A stretch of 5,959 bases of DNA from an uncultured bacterium (GTDB taxonomy: Bacteria > Armatimonadota > Zipacnadia > Zipacnadales > Zipacnadaceae): contig CALFVE010000365.1 of assembly GCA_937928475.1 (NCBI GenBank), positions 1 to 5,959 on the forward strand. The letters are read 5' to 3'. This document shows, piece by piece, positions 5,094 through 5,959 of this stretch. The position numbers and the translations under genes are program-made. Positions within the stretch are counted from its first letter, which is position 1, and the number at the start of each line of letters is the position of its first letter. Below the pieces are notes generated by a model. It did not search any database, was not told the DNA's origin, and saw only the letters and a list, made by a program, of their open reading frames with translations.

Positions 5094-5959
5094 CTAGTGC
5101 CCTATTCCCACAACCACCTCACACTCTGCTCTCTTCCTCTCTCGCACCTTGCTCAGCACGTGCGCCCCCAGCAGGCAGCAGACCAGCACCACGAGAAAGT
5201 CCACCCGCCAGCCCAGCCCGGAGACGTACGCCGAGAGGGCGCTCCCGAGCACCCCAGACAAGGCGCTCGCAATGATCTGCGGCACGACGGCGGAGGCGTT
5301 CCAGATGCCCAGATAGCGGGCGGCCTCTCCCACCGGAAGCAGATTACAGGCCAGCGCCCACTCCACGGCGGTGAAGGTGCCGTAGGCCAGTCCCCCCGGC
5401 ACCACCGCCACGAAGGCCCAGGCCACGGTCGGTGTCAGCGCAAAGCCCAGCGCCGCGGCCGCCATGACGAACTGCGCGCACGAAGATCAGCACCCGCCGG
5501 CCTATGCGGTCCGACAACAAGCCCGACCCCACGCTACTCAAGGCCGCCGCCACGATCCCCGGCAACTGCAGCAACATCGCCGCCTGCTCCGGGTCCCGAG
5601 ACTTCAGACTGTACTTGCAGAAAAAGGGAATGATCGCCAGAAACATGTAGAAGCCCACATTGGTGACCGCGCGGGACAGCGACAGCCAGAAGAAGTCCAC
5701 GTTTCCTCTCAGGTCTACGTTGAAGGACCGGCTCATCGTCTGCCAGGCAGTTGCCTCCGGCCGCTGGCGCAGGCGGCGCTCCTTGATGGTCAGGCAGGTC
5801 ACTACCATGGTCAGCAACATGAACCCGGCCATCAGGACGCACATCTGGAACATGCGGAGGTCATGGTAGGCCGTGATTTGCTCCGCCGAGGCCCCCCGCA
5901 AGTGCCCGGCGCTGAGCATCTGCCCGGCCAGCACAATGCCGCCGGTGTCCCCCATCAGC
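5094..5959 (-). pseudogene. MFS transporter, C-terminal half, frameshifted, 5' end outside window
   Basis: The right edge cuts the gene at about membrane helix 5. Frame one, read from 5958 (first Met codon at 5955), covers helix 6, a basic central loop (KERRLRQR), helix 7 (FYMFLAIIPFF), helix 8 and the canonical MFS motif GLLSDRIGRR (5520-5494). After LIF (5490-5482) this frame becomes meaningless. The protein resumes in the frame of 5465, giving MAAAALGFAL, then GGLAYGTFTAVEWALACNL, ARYLGIWNASAVVPQIIAS and helices to a stop at 5096-5094. One extra base (or two missing) between 5486 and about 5466 explains it. The two frames together give about 288 residues of a normal 12-helix carrier. The ARYLGIWN ... 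PQIIAS stretch recalls sugar-type (SLC45-like) carriers, but the substrate is unknown. The rest is well preserved, so a sequencing or assembly error is as likely as a true recent pseudogene. It is first in the visible minus-strand block. Confidence 0.85.
5466..5486 (-). other. Frameshift position in the MFS gene
   Basis: The downstream frame is closed by TGA at 5489-5487, so the shift must come after it. Sensible sequence in that frame is certain by the GTC ATG GCG codons at 5468-5460. The interval contains an alternating TGCGCGCA tract (5473-5480), a plausible place for an indel. Removing one base gives continuous readings such as LIFCAQFVMAAAALG or LIFVRAFVMAAAALG. Confidence 0.8.

Noticed and set aside
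5466..5486. Programmed ribosomal frameshifting in the MFS gene
   Set aside because: No slippery heptamer or obvious stimulatory structure was seen, and programmed frameshifting is not expected for this transporter family; a simple indel explains it.
1..5959. Defence system, mobile element, CRISPR or phage module
   Set aside because: No transposase, integrase, direct-repeat array, toxin-antitoxin pair or nuclease gene is visible; all coding sequence is accounted for by metabolic, membrane or exported protein families.

Overview
The window is high-GC bacterial chromosomal DNA, densely coded, with one divergent promoter gap and one convergent junction. No rRNA, tRNA, mobile element, CRISPR array or phage gene is visible. 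The gene mix does not fix a phylum: a Sec-exported amidotransferase-like protein, an exported 5'-nucleotidase, a CDP-alcohol phosphatidyltransferase, a YihY/BrkB protein and an MFS carrier. GC content and a secreted protein of the ThuA/GATase-like kind would suit Armatimonadota, Planctomycetota or similar environmental lineages. That is an impression, not a determination.

Layout, left to right. (1) Bases 1-993, minus strand: the N-terminal 331 residues of an exported protein with a class I glutamine amidotransferase-like (ThuA-like) fold, cut off by the left edge. (2) Bases 1000-1145: a 146-base divergent intergenic region. (3) Bases 1146-2639, plus strand: a complete exported 5'-nucleotidase/UshA-type metallophosphatase with all metal-binding motifs and the C-terminal nucleotide-binding domain. 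(4) Bases 2632-5959, minus strand: a tight four-gene block. In transcription order it is an MFS transporter (5' end outside the window and carrying a frameshift), a YihY/BrkB membrane protein, a CDP-alcohol phosphatidyltransferase (phosphatidylglycerophosphate-synthase-like) and a YkuE-like calcineurin phosphoesterase. The last gene overlaps the tail of the 5'-nucleotidase by 8 bases, stop to stop.

How they may work together. The minus-strand block looks like one operon, with gaps of 47 (or 29), 7 and 20 bases. Three of its products are membrane proteins and one makes phospholipid head-group intermediates, so a role in envelope or lipid metabolism is a fair inference. The terminal phosphoesterase could act on a lipid phosphate or diphosphate, but nothing in the sequence fixes its substrate. 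The two left-hand genes are both exported: one scavenges nucleotides outside the cytoplasm and the other has unknown function.

The main points for a second look are the MFS frameshift (about 5466-5486), a strong Shine-Dalgarno sequence separated from the phosphoesterase start by a compact GC hairpin (3460-3490), and the lipid-enzyme/phosphoesterase pairing. I did not find a clearly new biological system here.
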